Notes: generated by a model from the letters alone, not told the origin. Shown: positions 43,111 to 53,953, counted from the stretch's first letter. The stretch is 64,000 nt of DNA from Betaproteobacteria bacterium (GCA_020621405.1 JAHRYN010000005.1:124001-188000); one strand, 5' to 3'. A program made the numbers and translations.

Positions 43111-43386
43111 ATGGCACGTTCAATCAAAAAAGGCCCGTTCGTCGACGCCCACCTGTTGAAAAGGGTGGATGTGGCTCGCGCGTCCAATGACAAGCGTCCG
43201 ATCAAGACCTGGTCGCGTCGTTCGACCGTTCTGCCGGACTTCATCGGCCTGACCATCGCGGTGCATAACGGTCGCCAGCATATTCCCGTCTATGTGTCGG
43301 AAAACATGGTCGGTCACAAGCTTGGCGAATTCGCGCTGACCCGGACGTTCAAGGGTCACACCGCCGGCAAGAAAGCCAAGAAGTAA
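43111..43386 (+). CDS. rpsS: 30S ribosomal protein S19
   Basis: 91 residues, starting [17 protein letters not shown], with [21 protein letters not shown]. It binds the 16S head with S13. GAGG lies six bases before ATG. Confidence 0.98.
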   Translation: MARSIKKGPFVDAHLLKRVDVARASNDKRPIKTWSRRSTVLPDFIGLTIAVHNGRQHIPVYVSENMVGHKLGEFALTRTFKGHTAGKKAKK

Positions 43387-43392
43387 GGAGCG

Positions 43393-43728
43393 ATGACTAT
43401 GGAAACCCGTGCAAATCTTCGCGGTGTGCGCCTTTCGGCGCAAAAGGGTCGGCTCGTCGCCGATCTCATCCGCGGCAAATCGGTCGGTCAGGCTCTGAAC
43501 ATTCTGGCTTTCAGCCCGAAAAAGGGCGCAAAGATCATCAAGAAGGTCGTGGAATCCGCTATCGCCAACGCCGAGCATAACGACGGCGCGGACATCGACA
43601 GTCTGAAGGTGAAGACTATCTACGTGGAAAAGGGAGCGGTGCTGAAGCGTTTCACCGCTCGTGCAAAGGGTCGCGGCAATCAGATCGTGAAGCAGACCTG
43701 CCACGTGTTCGTCACGGTTGGAGACTGA
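43393..43728 (+). CDS. rplV: 50S ribosomal protein L22
   Basis: 111 residues; the ATG at 43393 has AAGGAG upstream. [20 protein letters not shown] at the start and the tunnel-hairpin [20 protein letters not shown] are clear. Macrolide-contact loop appears uninterrupted. Confidence 0.98.
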   Translation: MTMETRANLRGVRLSAQKGRLVADLIRGKSVGQALNILAFSPKKGAKIIKKVVESAIANAEHNDGADIDSLKVKTIYVEKGAVLKRFTARAKGRGNQIVKQTCHVFVTVGD

Positions 43729-43733
43729 AGGCT

Positions 43734-44588
43734 ATGGGACAGAAGATTCATCCGACCGGCTTCCGTTTGGCGGTCACACATAATTGGGCTTCACGCTGGT
43801 TTGCGTCGAGCAAGGACTTTCCCCGCATGCTCAACCAGGACCTCGAGGTCCGCGCCTTTCTGAAGAAGAAGCTGGCGCACGCTTCGGTTGGTCGCGTGGT
43901 GATCGAGCGTCCGGCGAAGAACGCTCGGATCACGGTTTACTCGGCGCGTCCGGGTGTGGTGATCGGCAAGAAGGGTGAAGAGATCGAACTGATCAAGGCC
44001 CAGCTCGCCAAGATGATGGGCGTGCCGGTGCATGTGAATATCGAGGAAATCCGCAAGCCGGAAATCGATGCACAGCTGATTGCCGATTCGATCGCCCAGC
44101 AGCTCGAGAAGCGCATCATGTTCCGCCGCGCGATGAAGCGAGCGATGCAGAACGCCATGCGTCTCGGTGCTCAAGGCATCAAGATCATGTCGTCGGGTCG
44201 CCTGAACGGCATCGAAATTGCCCGTCGCGAGTGGTATCGCGAAGGTCGCGTGCCGCTGCACACGCTGCGTGCGGACATCGATTACGGTACGTCGGAAGCC
44301 AAGACGACCTATGGTGTGATCGGTATCAAGGTGTGGGTGTTCAAGGGCGAGATGCTTGCCCGAGGCGAAGCCCCGGCGGTTACCGAAGAGAACGACAACG
44401 CGCGTCGTCCGCGTCGTGATGGTCGTCGTCCGGAAGGTGATAACCGTCCGGCCGGCCGTCGCCCGGCACGCGATGCCAAGCCCGAAGGTGGTGCTCCGGC
44501 GGCTGATGCCGACGTGAAGACCACTTCGAAACGAGTCAGAAAGTCAGGAGCTAACAATGCTGCAGCCGGCGAGAAGGAAGTATCGTAA
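43734..44588 (+). CDS. rpsC: 30S ribosomal protein S3 with long charged C-terminal tail
   Basis: 284 residues, about 50 longer than the E. coli protein. The KH domain ([21 protein letters not shown]) and the C-terminal core ([22 protein letters not shown]) are normal. From about residue 214 the protein continues as a low-complexity R/P/D/A tail ([19 protein letters not shown] and onward) with no similarity visible. The last 32 bases overlap rplP in another frame. S3 lines the mRNA entry and has helicase activity with S4. Confidence 0.97.
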   Translation: MGQKIHPTGFRLAVTHNWASRWFASSKDFPRMLNQDLEVRAFLKKKLAHASVGRVVIERPAKNARITVYSARPGVVIGKKGEEIELIKAQLAKMMGVPVHVNIEEIRKPEIDAQLIADSIAQQLEKRIMFRRAMKRAMQNAMRLGAQGIKIMSSGRLNGIEIARREWYREGRVPLHTLRADIDYGTSEAKTTYGVIGIKVWVFKGEMLARGEAPAVTEENDNARRPRRDGRRPEGDNRPAGRRPARDAKPEGGAPAADADVKTTSKRVRKSGANNAAAGEKEVS

Positions 44589-44970
44589 GGAGCAAAAGGG
44601 CCGCAACAAGGGCCTCGCCACCCGCGGCACCAAGGTTTCGTTTGGCGAGTATGGTCTCAAGGCAACGTCGCGTGGTCGTCTGACGGCTCGTCAGATCGAA
44701 GCTGCACGTCGTGCAATGACGCGTCACATCAAGCGCGGTGGCCGGATCTGGATCCGTATCTTCCCGGACAAGCCGATTTCGCAGAAGCCGGCGGAAGTTC
44801 GTATGGGTAACGGCAAGGGCAATCCGGAGTATTGGGTTGCCGAGATTCAGCCGGGCAAGGTGCTTTACGAAATGGACGGCGTGGACGAGGTGCTGGCGCG
44901 CGAGGCGTTCCGCCTGGCTGCAGCCAAGCTGCCGCTGGAAACCACGTTTGTCGTTCGACAGCTGGGGTAA
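44557..44970 (+). CDS. rplP: 50S ribosomal protein L16
   Basis: 137 residues; the ATG lies inside the rpsC tail, with CAGGAG eight bases before it. [20 protein letters not shown] and [22 protein letters not shown] are standard. It organises the A-site region. The GTAAGTGATG end leads into rpmC. Confidence 0.98.
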   Translation: MLQPARRKYRKEQKGRNKGLATRGTKVSFGEYGLKATSRGRLTARQIEAARRAMTRHIKRGGRIWIRIFPDKPISQKPAEVRMGNGKGNPEYWVAEIQPGKVLYEMDGVDEVLAREAFRLAAAKLPLETTFVVRQLG

Positions 44971-44973
44971 GTG

Positions 44974-45168
44974 ATGAAAGCTAAGGATCTGCGGTCCAAA
45001 GATACCGCTGAATTGAATACGGAGTTGATGGAGCTTCTGAAGGCGCAGTTCTCCATGCGCATGCAGAAGGCAACCCAACAGCTGACCAACACTAGCCAGC
45101 TGAGCGGAGTTCGTCGCGACATCGCTCGCGTGCGTACTCTCCTGCAGGAAAGGGCGAACGCGAAATGA
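44974..45168 (+). CDS. rpmC: 50S ribosomal protein L29
   Basis: 64 residues from ATG 44974 (a GTG codon just before gives a one-residue longer alternative). [20 protein letters not shown] and the [16 protein letters not shown] helix fit. Located at the tunnel exit with L23. ATGA overlap with rpsQ. Confidence 0.96.
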   Translation: MKAKDLRSKDTAELNTELMELLKAQFSMRMQKATQQLTNTSQLSGVRRDIARVRTLLQERANAK

Positions 45169-45434
45169 GCGAGACCAATCAGAAGGTCCATCGCACGCTG
45201 GTCGGGCGTGTGGTCAGTGACAAGATGGACAAGACCGTGACCGTGCTGGTCGAGCGACGCGTTAAGCATCCGCTCTACGGTAAGGTCATCATGCGGTCGA
45301 AGAAGTATCACGCCCATGTTGAAGGCCTGGAGGCGCATGAAGGCGATCTGGTTCAGATCGAAGAATGCCGTCCGATCAGCCGCACCAAGGCGTGGAAGGT
45401 TACGCAGGTTGTCGAGCAGGCGCGTGTAATCTGA
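45165..45434 (+). CDS. rpsQ: 30S ribosomal protein S17
   Basis: 89 residues with [20 protein letters not shown] and [20 protein letters not shown]. Early-binding small-subunit protein. Last gene before a 151-base gap with a strong hairpin, so it ends the S10 operon proper. Confidence 0.97.
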   Translation: MSETNQKVHRTLVGRVVSDKMDKTVTVLVERRVKHPLYGKVIMRSKKYHAHVEGLEAHEGDLVQIEECRPISRTKAWKVTQVVEQARVI

Positions 45435-45440
45435 TTTTGT

Positions 45441-45471
45441 GCATGAAGGGGCTTGTATAGCCCCTTCATGC
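45441..45471 (+). terminator. 13-bp perfect hairpin between the S10 and spc operons
   Basis: GCATGAAGGGGCT (45441-45453) pairs completely with 45459-45471 around a five-base loop, seven bases after rpsQ. No clean T-run follows (GTGCTATTGTTG). It probably reduces read-through; the remaining 114 bases to rplN hold no gene and no clear promoter that I could recognise. Confidence 0.6.
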
Positions 45472-45585
45472 GTGCTATTGTTGCGTGCTGTGCTTCACGA
45501 GCCTCAAGGTATCGTTGGGCTCGTCCTACACCCTGACGGGTCCAAGACTGACCGCTTGTTGAGCGGGATAAGTTGGAGAAAATAA

Positions 45586-45954
45586 ATGATCCAGATGCAA
45601 TCCATGCTGAATGTGGCCGATAACACCGGTGCGCGTTCCGTCATGTGTATCAAGGTGCTTGGCGGTTCCAAGCGCCGTTACGCGGGTATCGGCGATGTGA
45701 TCAAGGTCAGCATCAAGGACGCTGCTCCGCGTGGTCGAGTCAAGAAGGGCGAAGTCTATAACGCAGTGGTTGTTCGCACTGCCAAGGGTGTTCGTCGTCC
45801 GGATGGCTCGCTTGTGAAGTTTGACGGCAATGCCGCAGTGCTTCTGAACAACAAGCTGGAGCCGATCGGCACCCGCATCTTTGGGCCGGTGACGCGTGAA
45901 TTGCGCGGCGAGCGGTTCATGAAGATCGTGTCGCTGGCGCCGGAAGTTCTCTGA
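45586..45954 (+). CDS. rplN: 50S ribosomal protein L14
   Basis: 122 residues starting [19 protein letters not shown], with [20 protein letters not shown]. It forms intersubunit bridge B8. First gene of the spc operon; TTGGAGAA precedes the ATG. Confidence 0.98.
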   Translation: MIQMQSMLNVADNTGARSVMCIKVLGGSKRRYAGIGDVIKVSIKDAAPRGRVKKGEVYNAVVVRTAKGVRRPDGSLVKFDGNAAVLLNNKLEPIGTRIFGPVTRELRGERFMKIVSLAPEVL

Positions 45955-45973
45955 GGTCGGGCTGGAGATTCAG

Positions 45974-46291
45974 ATGGAAAAGATTCGCAAAGGCGATGAA
46001 GTTGTAGTGTTGACCGGCAAGGATCGTGGTCGTCGCGGTACGGTGCTGCGCCGCCTGGATGAGCGCTCGGTGCTGGTTGAGGGTATCAACCGCGTCAAGA
46101 AGCACCAGAAGCCGAATCCGATGAAGGGTCAGCAGGGTGGGATTGTCGAAAAAGAAATGCCGATCGACATCTCTAATGTTGCGCTGTTCAATCCGGCGAC
46201 CAGCAAGGGCGACAGGGTTGGGATCAAGACTCTTGAAGACGGCACGAAAGTCCGTTTCTTCAAGTCGAACGGCGAGTTGGTGAAGGCCTGA
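45974..46291 (+). CDS. rplX: 50S ribosomal protein L24
   Basis: 105 residues with the KOW motif [20 protein letters not shown] and the [20 protein letters not shown] loop. An assembly initiator protein. GGAG lies upstream in the short gap after rplN. Confidence 0.97.
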   Translation: MEKIRKGDEVVVLTGKDRGRRGTVLRRLDERSVLVEGINRVKKHQKPNPMKGQQGGIVEKEMPIDISNVALFNPATSKGDRVGIKTLEDGTKVRFFKSNGELVKA

Positions 46292-46329
46292 TCGGCCACG
46301 CCCGGACAGTCAAGGCATAAGGAACGACG

Positions 46330-46869
46330 ATGGCGCGCTTGCAGGAATTTTACAAGGCAACTGTGGTGGGAGAGCTTACTTCCCGCTTCGGTTACAAATC
46401 GGTTATGGAAGTGCCGCGCATTACCAAGATCACGCTGAACATGGGCGTGGGCGAGGCTGTGGGCGACAAGAAGGTGCTAGAGCACGCAGTTGGCGACATG
46501 GTGAAGATCGCCGGTCAGAAGCCGGTTGTGACCAAGGCGCGCAAGGCAATTGCCGGCTTCAAGATTCGGGAGGGCTATCCGATCGGTTGCATGGTGACGC
46601 TGCGTGGTCCGCGGATGTTCGAATTCCTGGATCGTCTGATTTCGGTTGCGATGCCGCGGGTTCGCGACTTCCGCGGTGTTTCCGGCAAGGGCTTTGATGG
46701 TCGCGGAAACTACAACGTCGGCGTCAAGGAACAGATCATTTTCCCGGAAATCGAGTACGACAAGATTGACGTGCTTCGCGGGATGAATATCAGCATCACG
46801 ACGACTGCGAAGACCGACGAGGAAGCCAAGGCGCTGCTCGCCGCTTTCAAGTTCCCCTTCAAGAATTGA
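46330..46869 (+). CDS. rplE: 50S ribosomal protein L5
   Basis: 179 residues: [36 protein letters not shown] and the [20 protein letters not shown] loop. It binds 5S rRNA. AAGGAACG precedes the ATG. Confidence 0.98.
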   Translation: MARLQEFYKATVVGELTSRFGYKSVMEVPRITKITLNMGVGEAVGDKKVLEHAVGDMVKIAGQKPVVTKARKAIAGFKIREGYPIGCMVTLRGPRMFEFLDRLISVAMPRVRDFRGVSGKGFDGRGNYNVGVKEQIIFPEIEYDKIDVLRGMNISITTTAKTDEEAKALLAAFKFPFKN

Positions 46870-46881
46870 TTTGAGGTTGCC

Positions 46882-47187
46882 ATGGCCAAGCTGTCATTGA
46901 TTAACCGTGAAGAGAAGCGCGAAAAGCTGGTGGCGAAGTTCGCCGCCAAGCGTGCTGCTCTCCAAGCCGTCATTGCCGACATGTCGGCAAGCGACGAAGA
47001 CCGTGCTTCCGCCCGTCTGAAGCTGCAGGCACTGCCCCGCAATGCGAATCCGACGCGTCTGCGCAATCGTTGCGAACAGACCGGTCGTCCGCGTGGCGTG
47101 TTTCGCAAGTTCGGGCTCTGCCGAATCAAGTTGCGTGAAGCGGCCTTCCGGGGCGAAGTTCCCGGCATGGTCAAGGCTAGTTGGTAA
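46882..47187 (+). CDS. rpsN: 30S ribosomal protein S14 (zinc-free long form)
   Basis: 101 residues with [20 protein letters not shown] and a C-terminal [11 protein letters not shown]. The length and the absence of paired CxxC motifs mark the zinc-independent type. Confidence 0.97.
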   Translation: MAKLSLINREEKREKLVAKFAAKRAALQAVIADMSASDEDRASARLKLQALPRNANPTRLRNRCEQTGRPRGVFRKFGLCRIKLREAAFRGEVPGMVKASW

Positions 47188-47199
47188 CAGGGGTACAAG

Positions 47200-47595
47200 A
47201 TGAGCATGAGTGATCCGATTGCGGACATGCTGACCCGCATCCGCAATGCACAAATGGCACAGAAGGGCTCTGTCGTCATGCCTTCTTCGAAGATCAAGGT
47301 AGCGATCGCCGAAGTGCTGAAGTCCGAAGGCTATATCGATGGTTTCAGCGTCCGTGCAAACGGCGCGAAGGCCGATCTGGAGCTCGTTCTGAAGTATTAC
47401 TCGGGGCGTCCCGTGATCGAGCGCATCGAGCGCATCAGTCGCCCCGGTCTGCGCGTATATCGCGGCATGGACGAATTCCCGCGCGTGATGAACGGGCTTG
47501 GAGTGGCGATTGTGTCCACCCCGCGCGGCGTCATGACCGATCGCAAGGCCCGCGCCGAGAAGGTCGGCGGCGAAGTGCTCTGCATCGTGGCCTGA
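47200..47595 (+). CDS. rpsH: 30S ribosomal protein S8
   Basis: 131 residues starting [17 protein letters not shown], ending [10 protein letters not shown] with the [13 protein letters not shown] motif. In E. coli it is the feedback repressor of the spc operon. Confidence 0.98.
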   Translation: MSMSDPIADMLTRIRNAQMAQKGSVVMPSSKIKVAIAEVLKSEGYIDGFSVRANGAKADLELVLKYYSGRPVIERIERISRPGLRVYRGMDEFPRVMNGLGVAIVSTPRGVMTDRKARAEKVGGEVLCIVA

Positions 47596-47605
47596 GGACG
47601 AAAAC

Positions 47606-48139
47606 ATGTCACGTATTGCAAAGAATCCGGTAGTCGTGCCGAAGGGCGTCGAAGTTGTTCTGAACAACAGCGAATTGTCGGTCAAGGGACCGCTCGGTCA
47701 GATCAGCCGCAAGATCAGTCCGGCTGTCGCCGTGACTGTCGATGGTGGCGAAGTTCGTTTCGCCCAGATAGACGGCGTCGAAAACAGCAAGGCACTGTCC
47801 GGAACGATGCGCGCGCTGGTTGCGAACATGGTTCAGGGTGTCACGCAGGGTTACGAGCGCAAGCTGATGCTGGTAGGCGTCGGTTACAAGGCTCAGGCAC
47901 AGGGCGACAAGCTGAATTTGTCGTTGGGCTTTTCGCACCCCGTCGTTCACGAGATGCCGGCTGGCATCAAGGTTGAAACGCCGGTGCAGACGGAAATCCG
48001 AATCAAGGGTGTTGATAAGCAACTGGTTGGTCAGGTTGCCGCCGAAATCCGCGCATATCGCCAGCCTGAGCCCTACAAGGGCAAGGGTGTCCGTTATTCG
48101 GATGAAGTGGTGGTAATCAAAGAGACCAAGAAGAAGTAA
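47606..48139 (+). CDS. rplF: 50S ribosomal protein L6
   Basis: 177 residues: [20 protein letters not shown] at the start and [16 protein letters not shown] at the end. It lies near the sarcin-ricin loop. AGGACGAAAAC precedes the ATG. Confidence 0.98.
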   Translation: MSRIAKNPVVVPKGVEVVLNNSELSVKGPLGQISRKISPAVAVTVDGGEVRFAQIDGVENSKALSGTMRALVANMVQGVTQGYERKLMLVGVGYKAQAQGDKLNLSLGFSHPVVHEMPAGIKVETPVQTEIRIKGVDKQLVGQVAAEIRAYRQPEPYKGKGVRYSDEVVVIKETKKK

Positions 48140-48150
48140 GGGTGACGAAC

Positions 48151-48504
48151 ATGGACAAGAATCAATCCCGTTTGCGCCGTTCACGCCAGACCAGAGCGCG
48201 TATTGCACAACTCAAGGCGGTTCGCCTTTCCGTGCATCGCAGCAACAGTCACATCTACGCACAGGTGTATTCCGGCTGCGGCACGCGAGTGATTGCAGCG
48301 GCGTCGACTGTCGAGGAGTCGGTGCGCAAGGAAGTGAGCAACGGCGGCAACGTTCAGGCAGCGACGCTCGTTGGCAAGCTCATCGCGGAGCGCGCTCGTG
48401 CGCAAGGCGTCGAGCAGGTGGCGTTCGACCGTGGTGGCTTCAAATATCACGGCCGTATCAAGGCGCTCGCTGAGGCCGCCCGCGAAGGCGGTCTCAAGTT
48501 CTAA
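48151..48504 (+). CDS. rplR: 50S ribosomal protein L18
   Basis: 117 residues from ATG 48151, eight bases after TAAGGG; the GTG at 48142 is a less likely start. [15 protein letters not shown] and [20 protein letters not shown] are diagnostic. 5S rRNA binder. Confidence 0.97.
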   Translation: MDKNQSRLRRSRQTRARIAQLKAVRLSVHRSNSHIYAQVYSGCGTRVIAAASTVEESVRKEVSNGGNVQAATLVGKLIAERARAQGVEQVAFDRGGFKYHGRIKALAEAAREGGLKF

Positions 48505-48524
48505 CTGATCAGGCGACTCAAGCG

Positions 48525-49049
48525 ATGGCTAAACCGCAACGCAAGCAACACCAGGCCCAGGAAGAACGCGACGACGGCCTGCGTGAAAAGATGGTGGCGA
48601 TCAACCGTGTCACGAAGGTTGTGAAGGGTGGTCGCATTCTGGGTTTCGCTGCACTCACCGTTGTCGGTGATGGTGACGGTGGTATCGGCATGGGCAAGGG
48701 CAAGGCGCGTGAAGTGCCGGTCGCTGTCCAGAAGGCCATGGAAGAGGCCCGTCGGAAGATGGTGCGCGTCAGTCTGCGCGATGGCAGCTTCCACCACCCG
48801 ATCATCGGTCATCACGGTGCGTCCACCGTTCTGATCCAACCGGCCGCGGCCGGTACCGGCATCATTGCCGGTGGTCCGATGCGTGCAGTGTTCGAAGTGA
48901 TGGGTGTGACCGACGTTGTCGCGAAGTCGCTTGGTTCCTCCAACCCCTACAACCTTGTGCGTGCCACGCTGAATGGCCTGCTGCGCATGAGTACTCCGTC
49001 GGAAGTTGCCGCTAAGCGTGGCAAGACCGTGGCGGAAATTCTCGGCTGA
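48525..49049 (+). CDS. rpsE: 30S ribosomal protein S5
   Basis: 174 residues with [20 protein letters not shown], the [20 protein letters not shown] loop and [20 protein letters not shown]. It helps maintain decoding accuracy with S4 and S12. Confidence 0.98.
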   Translation: MAKPQRKQHQAQEERDDGLREKMVAINRVTKVVKGGRILGFAALTVVGDGDGGIGMGKGKAREVPVAVQKAMEEARRKMVRVSLRDGSFHHPIIGHHGASTVLIQPAAAGTGIIAGGPMRAVFEVMGVTDVVAKSLGSSNPYNLVRATLNGLLRMSTPSEVAAKRGKTVAEILG

Positions 49050-49057
49050 GGTCTGTG

Positions 49058-49240
49058 ATGGCTGAAAAAACACTGAAGGTTACGCTGGTGAAGAGCCTTA
49101 TCGGACGCAAGCAGGATCATCGCGCGACCGTACGCGGTCTCGGATTGCGCCGCCTCCACCACTCTGTCGTCCTTGAAGATACTCCGGCTGTTCGCGGAAT
49201 GATCAACAAGGTGTGCTATCTGCTGAAGCTCGAGGCTTAA
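49058..49240 (+). CDS. rpmD: 50S ribosomal protein L30
   Basis: 60 residues from ATG 49058. [20 protein letters not shown] and [20 protein letters not shown] are standard. Its TAA is followed at once by the rplO ATG. Confidence 0.96.
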   Translation: MAEKTLKVTLVKSLIGRKQDHRATVRGLGLRRLHHSVVLEDTPAVRGMINKVCYLLKLEA

Positions 49241-49675
49241 ATGGAACTGAATGACATCAAGCCCGGTGAGGGTTCCAAGCACGCGCGTCGCCGCGTTGGT
49301 CGTGGTATCGGCAGCGGTCTCGGAAAGACCTGCGGTCGTGGTCACAAGGGTCAGAAGTCGCGTTCGGGTGGCTGGAAGAGCGTCGGTTTCGAAGGCGGTC
49401 AGATGCCGCTGCAGCGTCGTCTGCCGAAACGGGGTTTCACGTCGCTGACGCGTGCTCGCAACGATGAAGTGAATCTTTCGTCGCTGTCGCGCCTGCCGGT
49501 TGAAGAAGTGGACCTTCTCGTTCTGAAGCAGTTCGGATTGATCGCGCGCGACGCGCTTGCGGCCAAGGTTGTGCTGTCGGGTGAGATCACGCGTCGTGTG
49601 GTTCTGAAGGGAATCGGCGCCACGAAGGGCGCCCGCGCAGCAATCGAAGCGGCCGGCGGCCAGGTGGGAGAGTAA
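49241..49675 (+). CDS. rplO: 50S ribosomal protein L15
   Basis: 144 residues with the glycine-rich [20 protein letters not shown] and [18 protein letters not shown]. It starts immediately after rpmD with no spacer. Late-assembly protein. Confidence 0.97.
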   Translation: MELNDIKPGEGSKHARRRVGRGIGSGLGKTCGRGHKGQKSRSGGWKSVGFEGGQMPLQRRLPKRGFTSLTRARNDEVNLSSLSRLPVEEVDLLVLKQFGLIARDALAAKVVLSGEITRRVVLKGIGATKGARAAIEAAGGQVGE

Positions 49676-49678
49676 GTC

Positions 49679-51004
49679 TTGGCAACTGCCGCCCAGCAAC
49701 CGGGTCGTACCGCAAAGTTCGGCGATCTCTGGCGTCGTCTGTGGTTTCTCGCAGGCGCGCTGATCGTTTATCGGCTGGGTGCGCACATTCCCGTCCCGGG
49801 TATCGATCCTGCCCGGCTCGCGGAGCTGTTTCACGGGCAGCAGGGCGGCATTCTTGGCGTCTTCAATCTGTTCTCCGGCGGTGCCTTGTCCCGCTTCACG
49901 ATCTTCGCGCTCGGCATCATGCCGTACATCTCTGCATCGATCATCATGCAGCTGTTGACGGTGGCAGTGCCGACGCTTGAGGCCTTGAAGAAGGAGGGTG
50001 AGGCGGGGCGCCGCAAGGTGACTCAGTACACCCGGTACGGCACGCTGGCGCTGGCGCTTTTCCAGGCGCTGGGAATCTCGGTGGCCTTGGAATCACAGAA
50101 CGGGCTGGTGCTTGATCCCGGCATGATGTTCCGCTTCGTGACGATCTCGACGCTTGTCACTGGCACGATGTTCCTGATGTGGCTCGGCGAGCAGATTACC
50201 GAGCGCGGCGTCGGCAACGGCATTTCGATCATCATTTTCGGCGGTATCGCGGCCGGGCTGCCCGGTTCGATTGGCGGTCTGTTGGAACTGGTAAATACCG
50301 GTGCGATGCATGAACTGACTGCGTTGTTCATCGTGGTGCTGGTTGCCGCAGTTACCGCTGTGGTGGTGTTCGTCGAACGTGGCCAGCGCAAGATTCTGGT
50401 CAATTACGCAAAGCGCCAGGTTGGCAACAAGGTGTACGGCGGTCAGAGCTCGCATCTGCCGCTGAAGCTGAACATGGCAGGTGTGATTCCGCCGATCTTC
50501 GCCTCGTCCATCATTCTCTTCCCCGCGACGCTTGCAGGCTGGTTTGCGACGGGTGACAGTACTCGCTGGCTGAAGGACATTGCTGCAACGCTATCTCCCG
50601 GGCAGCCGATTTACGTATTGCTGTACGCGTCCGCCATCGTGTTTTTCTGTTTTTTCTATACCGCACTGGTCTTCAATGCGAAGGAAACGGCAGACAACCT
50701 GAAAAAGAGCGGCGCTTTCGTTCCCGGTATTCGTCCGGGCGAACAGACCGCGCGCTACATCGACAAAATTCTTACGCGTCTGACGCTGATCGGCGCGGTG
50801 TACATCACCTTGGTTTGTTTGTTGCCCGAGTTCCTGATTCTCAAGTGGAATGTGCCTTTCTATTTTGGCGGGACGTCCCTTTTGATCATTGTCGTCGTAA
50901 CGATGGACTTCATGGCCCAGGTTCAGGCCTACGTCATGTCCCATCAATACGAGAGTTTGTTGAAGAAGGCAAATTTCCGCGGGGCTGGGTTCCCGACGCG
51001 CTAG
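49679..51004 (+). CDS. secY: Preprotein translocase subunit SecY (TTG start)
   Basis: 441 residues with ten predicted membrane helices. The first codon is TTG, three bases after the rplO stop, with GGGAG about ten bases upstream. [13 protein letters not shown] after helix 1, [27 protein letters not shown] (plug and helix 2, not contiguous quote), and [17 protein letters not shown] are family marks. It forms the protein-conducting channel with SecE. Confidence 0.97.
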   Translation: MATAAQQPGRTAKFGDLWRRLWFLAGALIVYRLGAHIPVPGIDPARLAELFHGQQGGILGVFNLFSGGALSRFTIFALGIMPYISASIIMQLLTVAVPTLEALKKEGEAGRRKVTQYTRYGTLALALFQALGISVALESQNGLVLDPGMMFRFVTISTLVTGTMFLMWLGEQITERGVGNGISIIIFGGIAAGLPGSIGGLLELVNTGAMHELTALFIVVLVAAVTAVVVFVERGQRKILVNYAKRQVGNKVYGGQSSHLPLKLNMAGVIPPIFASSIILFPATLAGWFATGDSTRWLKDIAATLSPGQPIYVLLYASAIVFFCFFYTALVFNAKETADNLKKSGAFVPGIRPGEQTARYIDKILTRLTLIGAVYITLVCLLPEFLILKWNVPFYFGGTSLLIIVVVTMDFMAQVQAYVMSHQYESLLKKANFRGAGFPTR

Positions 51005-51010
51005 GTACTT

Positions 51011-51229
51011 ATGTCCAAGGAAGATGTCATTGAAATGCAGGGGGAAGTTGTTGAAACCCTGCCTAATGCGACGTTTCGCGTGAAGCTCGAAAACGGACAT
51101 ATAGTTCTCGGGCACATATCCGGAAAGATGAGGATGCACTACATCCGCATCCTTCCCGGTGACAAGGTAACGGTGCAGCTCACGCCTTATGACCTCACAA
51201 AAGGTCGCATCGTGTTTCGCGCCAAGTAG
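51011..51229 (+). CDS. infA: Translation initiation factor IF-1
   Basis: 72 residues, the usual length: an S1-fold with [20 protein letters not shown] and [19 protein letters not shown]. Its presence between secY and rpmJ is common in betaproteobacteria and unlike E. coli. Confidence 0.98.
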   Translation: MSKEDVIEMQGEVVETLPNATFRVKLENGHIVLGHISGKMRMHYIRILPGDKVTVQLTPYDLTKGRIVFRAK

Positions 51230-51261
51230 GTTCGGCGTTTGGTTTCAGCTGGAGAATTGGG

Positions 51262-51375
51262 ATGAAAGTCCAAGCATCTGTTAAGCGCGTATGTCGCAAG
51301 TGCAAGGTGATCCGTCGCCATGGCGTTGTCCGCATCATTTGCGCTGATCCGCGTCACAAGCAACGTCAAGGTTGA
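51262..51375 (+). CDS. rpmJ: 50S ribosomal protein L36 (zinc form)
   Basis: A 37-residue protein. It starts [15 protein letters not shown] and carries the zinc ligands C11, C14, C27 and H32. GGAG lies upstream of the ATG. Its stop codon overlaps the -35 of the next promoter. Confidence 0.97.
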   Translation: MKVQASVKRVCRKCKVIRRHGVVRIICADPRHKQRQG

Positions 51376-51401
51376 CGTTAGCTAGTGGTCTTTGATAAAA
51401 T
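51372..51401 (+). promoter_or_regulatory. Sigma-70 promoter of the alpha (rpsM-rpoA) operon
   Basis: TTGACG (51372-51377) and TAAAAT (51396-51401) are 18 bases apart, with GATAAA (51394-51399) as an alternative -10. It sits 29 bases before rpsM. Confidence 0.65.
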
Positions 51402-51429
51402 TTAAGGTTTCGCTTTTCGGGGTGACTGC

Positions 51430-51795
51430 ATGGCCCGTATTGCCGGCGTTAACATTCCTAACCACCAGCACACCGAGATCGCTCTCACGGCGATTTTTGG
51501 GGTTGGTCGTTCCCGCTCACAAAAGATCTGTGACGCTGCCGGGGTAGCCCGCACGGCTAAGATCAAAGACCTCTCGGAGGCCGAAATGGATCGGCTGCGG
51601 GAAGAGGTCGGCAAGTTCACTATCGAGGGTGATCTTCGCCGCGAAGTGACGATGAATATCAAGCGCCTGATGGATCTGGGCTGCTACAGAGGTGTTCGTC
51701 ATCGCCGCGGTCTGCCGCTTCGTGGGCAGCGTACCCGTACGAACGCACGTACCCGCAAGGGGCCGCGCAAGTCGATCTCCGGCGGCAAGAAGTAA
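51430..51795 (+). CDS. rpsM: 30S ribosomal protein S13
   Basis: 121 residues: [19 protein letters not shown] at the start and the [14 protein letters not shown] tail that contacts P-site tRNA. First gene of the alpha operon. Confidence 0.98.
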   Translation: MARIAGVNIPNHQHTEIALTAIFGVGRSRSQKICDAAGVARTAKIKDLSEAEMDRLREEVGKFTIEGDLRREVTMNIKRLMDLGCYRGVRHRRGLPLRGQRTRTNARTRKGPRKSISGGKK

Positions 51796-51817
51796 GCGTC
51801 GCTAACAGGACACGATC

Positions 51818-52207
51818 ATGGTCAAGAGTGCTGCAAAAGTCAGGAAGAAAGTCAAGAAGAACGTGGCCGAGGGTATCGCCCACATTCACGCTTCTTTCAA
51901 CAACACCATCATTACCATTACCGACCGTCAGGGCAACGCGTTGTCCTGGGCGACGTCGGGTGGTGCCGGCTTCAAGGGTTCGCGCAAGAGCACCCCGTTT
52001 GCAGCCCAGGTCGCAGCTGAAGCTGCCGGCAAGGTCGCTGTCGAGTGTGGCGTGAAGAATCTGGAAGTCCGCATCAAGGGCCCCGGCCCGGGTCGTGAGT
52101 CGGCCGTTCGTGCGCTGAATGCGCTCGGTATCAAGATTTCGTCGATCACCGATATCACGCCGATCCCGCACAACGGTTGCCGTCCGCCCAAGCGTCGGCG
52201 CATCTAA
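51818..52207 (+). CDS. rpsK: 30S ribosomal protein S11
   Basis: 129 residues with [19 protein letters not shown] and the ending [18 protein letters not shown]. It lines the platform near the mRNA exit. Confidence 0.98.
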   Translation: MVKSAAKVRKKVKKNVAEGIAHIHASFNNTIITITDRQGNALSWATSGGAGFKGSRKSTPFAAQVAAEAAGKVAVECGVKNLEVRIKGPGPGRESAVRALNALGIKISSITDITPIPHNGCRPPKRRRI

Positions 52208-52220
52208 GAGGAAGTAGAGA

Positions 52221-52850
52221 ATGGCTCGTAATCTCGACGCGAAATGCCGTCAATGCCGTCGTGAAGGCGAAAAGCTCTTTCTTAAGGGCGAAAAGTGCTT
52301 CACCGACAAGTGTGCCATCGAGCGTCGTTCGTACGCTCCGGGTCAGCACGGCCAGAAATCCGGTCAGCGCCTGTCCGGCTTTGGGCAGCAGCTGCGTGAA
52401 AAGCAGAAGATCCGCCGTATCTACGGTGTGCTGGAGCGTCAGTTCCGCCGCGTTTACGCCGAAGCCGAACGCCGTAAGGGTCAGACCGGCGAAAACATGC
52501 TGCAGCTGCTGGAAAGCCGTCTCGATACGGTGGCATTCCGCATGGGCTTCGGTGCGTCGCGCGCCGAGTCGCGTCAGGTTGTGCGTCACAACGGTGTGCT
52601 GGTCAATGGCAAGCGCGTAAACATCCCGTCGTACGAAGTTCGTCCGGGCGATGTTGTCGAGCTGACCGAACGCGCCAAGGGTCACCTGCGTTCGAAAGGT
52701 GCTCTCGAAGCACAGGCTTCGCGCGGATTCCCGGACTGGCTTGACGTTGATTCGAAGGCCGCTCGCGGCGTGTTCAAATCTGTGCCGGCCCGTACTGACC
52801 TTCCGTCGACGATCAACGAAAGCCTGGTTGTCGAACTGTATTCCCGCTGA
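52221..52850 (+). CDS. rpsD: 30S ribosomal protein S4 (zinc-binding form)
   Basis: 209 residues. Unlike E. coli S4, the N-terminus has four cysteines at 9, 12, 26 and 31 ([10 protein letters not shown] and [10 protein letters not shown]), the zinc-knuckle variant. The S4 domain [20 protein letters not shown] is intact. In E. coli S4 is the repressor of this operon. Confidence 0.98.
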   Translation: MARNLDAKCRQCRREGEKLFLKGEKCFTDKCAIERRSYAPGQHGQKSGQRLSGFGQQLREKQKIRRIYGVLERQFRRVYAEAERRKGQTGENMLQLLESRLDTVAFRMGFGASRAESRQVVRHNGVLVNGKRVNIPSYEVRPGDVVELTERAKGHLRSKGALEAQASRGFPDWLDVDSKAARGVFKSVPARTDLPSTINESLVVELYSR

Positions 52851-52892
52851 TCGCCTGCGCGATCAGCTCGTTGACGTCACTGAGGACTGCAG

Positions 52893-53870
52893 ATGCAAAG
52901 CAATGCTCTATTGAAACCGCGCATCATTGACGTACAAAATCTTTCACCGGCTCACGCACGTGTTGTGATGGAGCCGTTCGAGCGCGGGTTCGGGCACACG
53001 CTGGGCAACGCGCTCCGTCGCATTCTCCTGTCGTCCATGCCCGGCTTCGCGCCGACAGAAGTGCAGATCGAAGGTGTGTTGCACGAGTACTCGACGCTGG
53101 ATGGCGTTCGGGAAGACGTCGTCGATATCCTGCTCAATCTCAAGGGTGTCGTGCTCAAGCTGCACAACCGTTCGGAGGCGTATCTGCGCCTGTCGCGCAA
53201 CGGCGAAGGTGTGGTTACGGCCGGCGACATCGAAGTCACGCATGACGTCGAGATCGTCAATCCCGAGCACGTTATCGCCCATGTTGCGCCGGGCGGCAAG
53301 CTTGAGCTGCAATTCAAGATCGAACAAGGCCGCGGTTATGTACCGGGCACCGTTCGTCAGGGTTCGTCGGAAGGCAAGTCGATCGGTCACATCGTGCTAG
53401 ACGCAAGTTTCAGCCCGGTGCGCCGCGTGAGCTATTCGGTTGAGTCGGCTCGTGTCGAACAGCGCACCGACCTCGATCGCCTGGTGATGGACGTGGAGAC
53501 CAACGGTGCCGTCGAGCCGGAAGAAGCGGTGCGCTACGCTGCTCGCGTTCTGGTTGATCAGTTGTCCGTTTTCGCCGAACTGGAAGGTACTGCGCCGACC
53601 ATCGAGGCACGCAAGCCGGCACAGATCGATCCTATTCTTCTGCGCCCCGTTGATGATCTCGAACTGACTGTTCGTTCTGCCAATTGCCTCAAGGCAGAGA
53701 ACATCTATTACATCGGTGATCTGATCCAGCGTACCGAGAACGAATTGCTGAAGACGCCGAATCTTGGTCGCAAATCGTTGAATGAAATCAAGGAAGTTCT
53801 TGCCTCGCGTGGTCTCACGCTCGGCATGAAGCTCGAGAACTGGCCGCCTGCCGGCCTCGATCGGGGTTAA
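52893..53870 (+). CDS. rpoA: RNA polymerase alpha subunit
   Basis: 325 residues. The N-terminal assembly domain has [20 protein letters not shown]; the C-terminal DNA-binding domain has [19 protein letters not shown] and the DNA-contact region [20 protein letters not shown]. It lies between rpsD and rplQ as usual. Confidence 0.99.
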   Translation: MQSNALLKPRIIDVQNLSPAHARVVMEPFERGFGHTLGNALRRILLSSMPGFAPTEVQIEGVLHEYSTLDGVREDVVDILLNLKGVVLKLHNRSEAYLRLSRNGEGVVTAGDIEVTHDVEIVNPEHVIAHVAPGGKLELQFKIEQGRGYVPGTVRQGSSEGKSIGHIVLDASFSPVRRVSYSVESARVEQRTDLDRLVMDVETNGAVEPEEAVRYAARVLVDQLSVFAELEGTAPTIEARKPAQIDPILLRPVDDLELTVRSANCLKAENIYYIGDLIQRTENELLKTPNLGRKSLNEIKEVLASRGLTLGMKLENWPPAGLDRG

Positions 53871-53953
53871 GTCCCAGCCGGGCCTGCCCGGACACAATAT
53901 GAACCGGCCACTTGCCTGACCCGCGGTGGCCGCATAAATTTTACGGAGTCATC

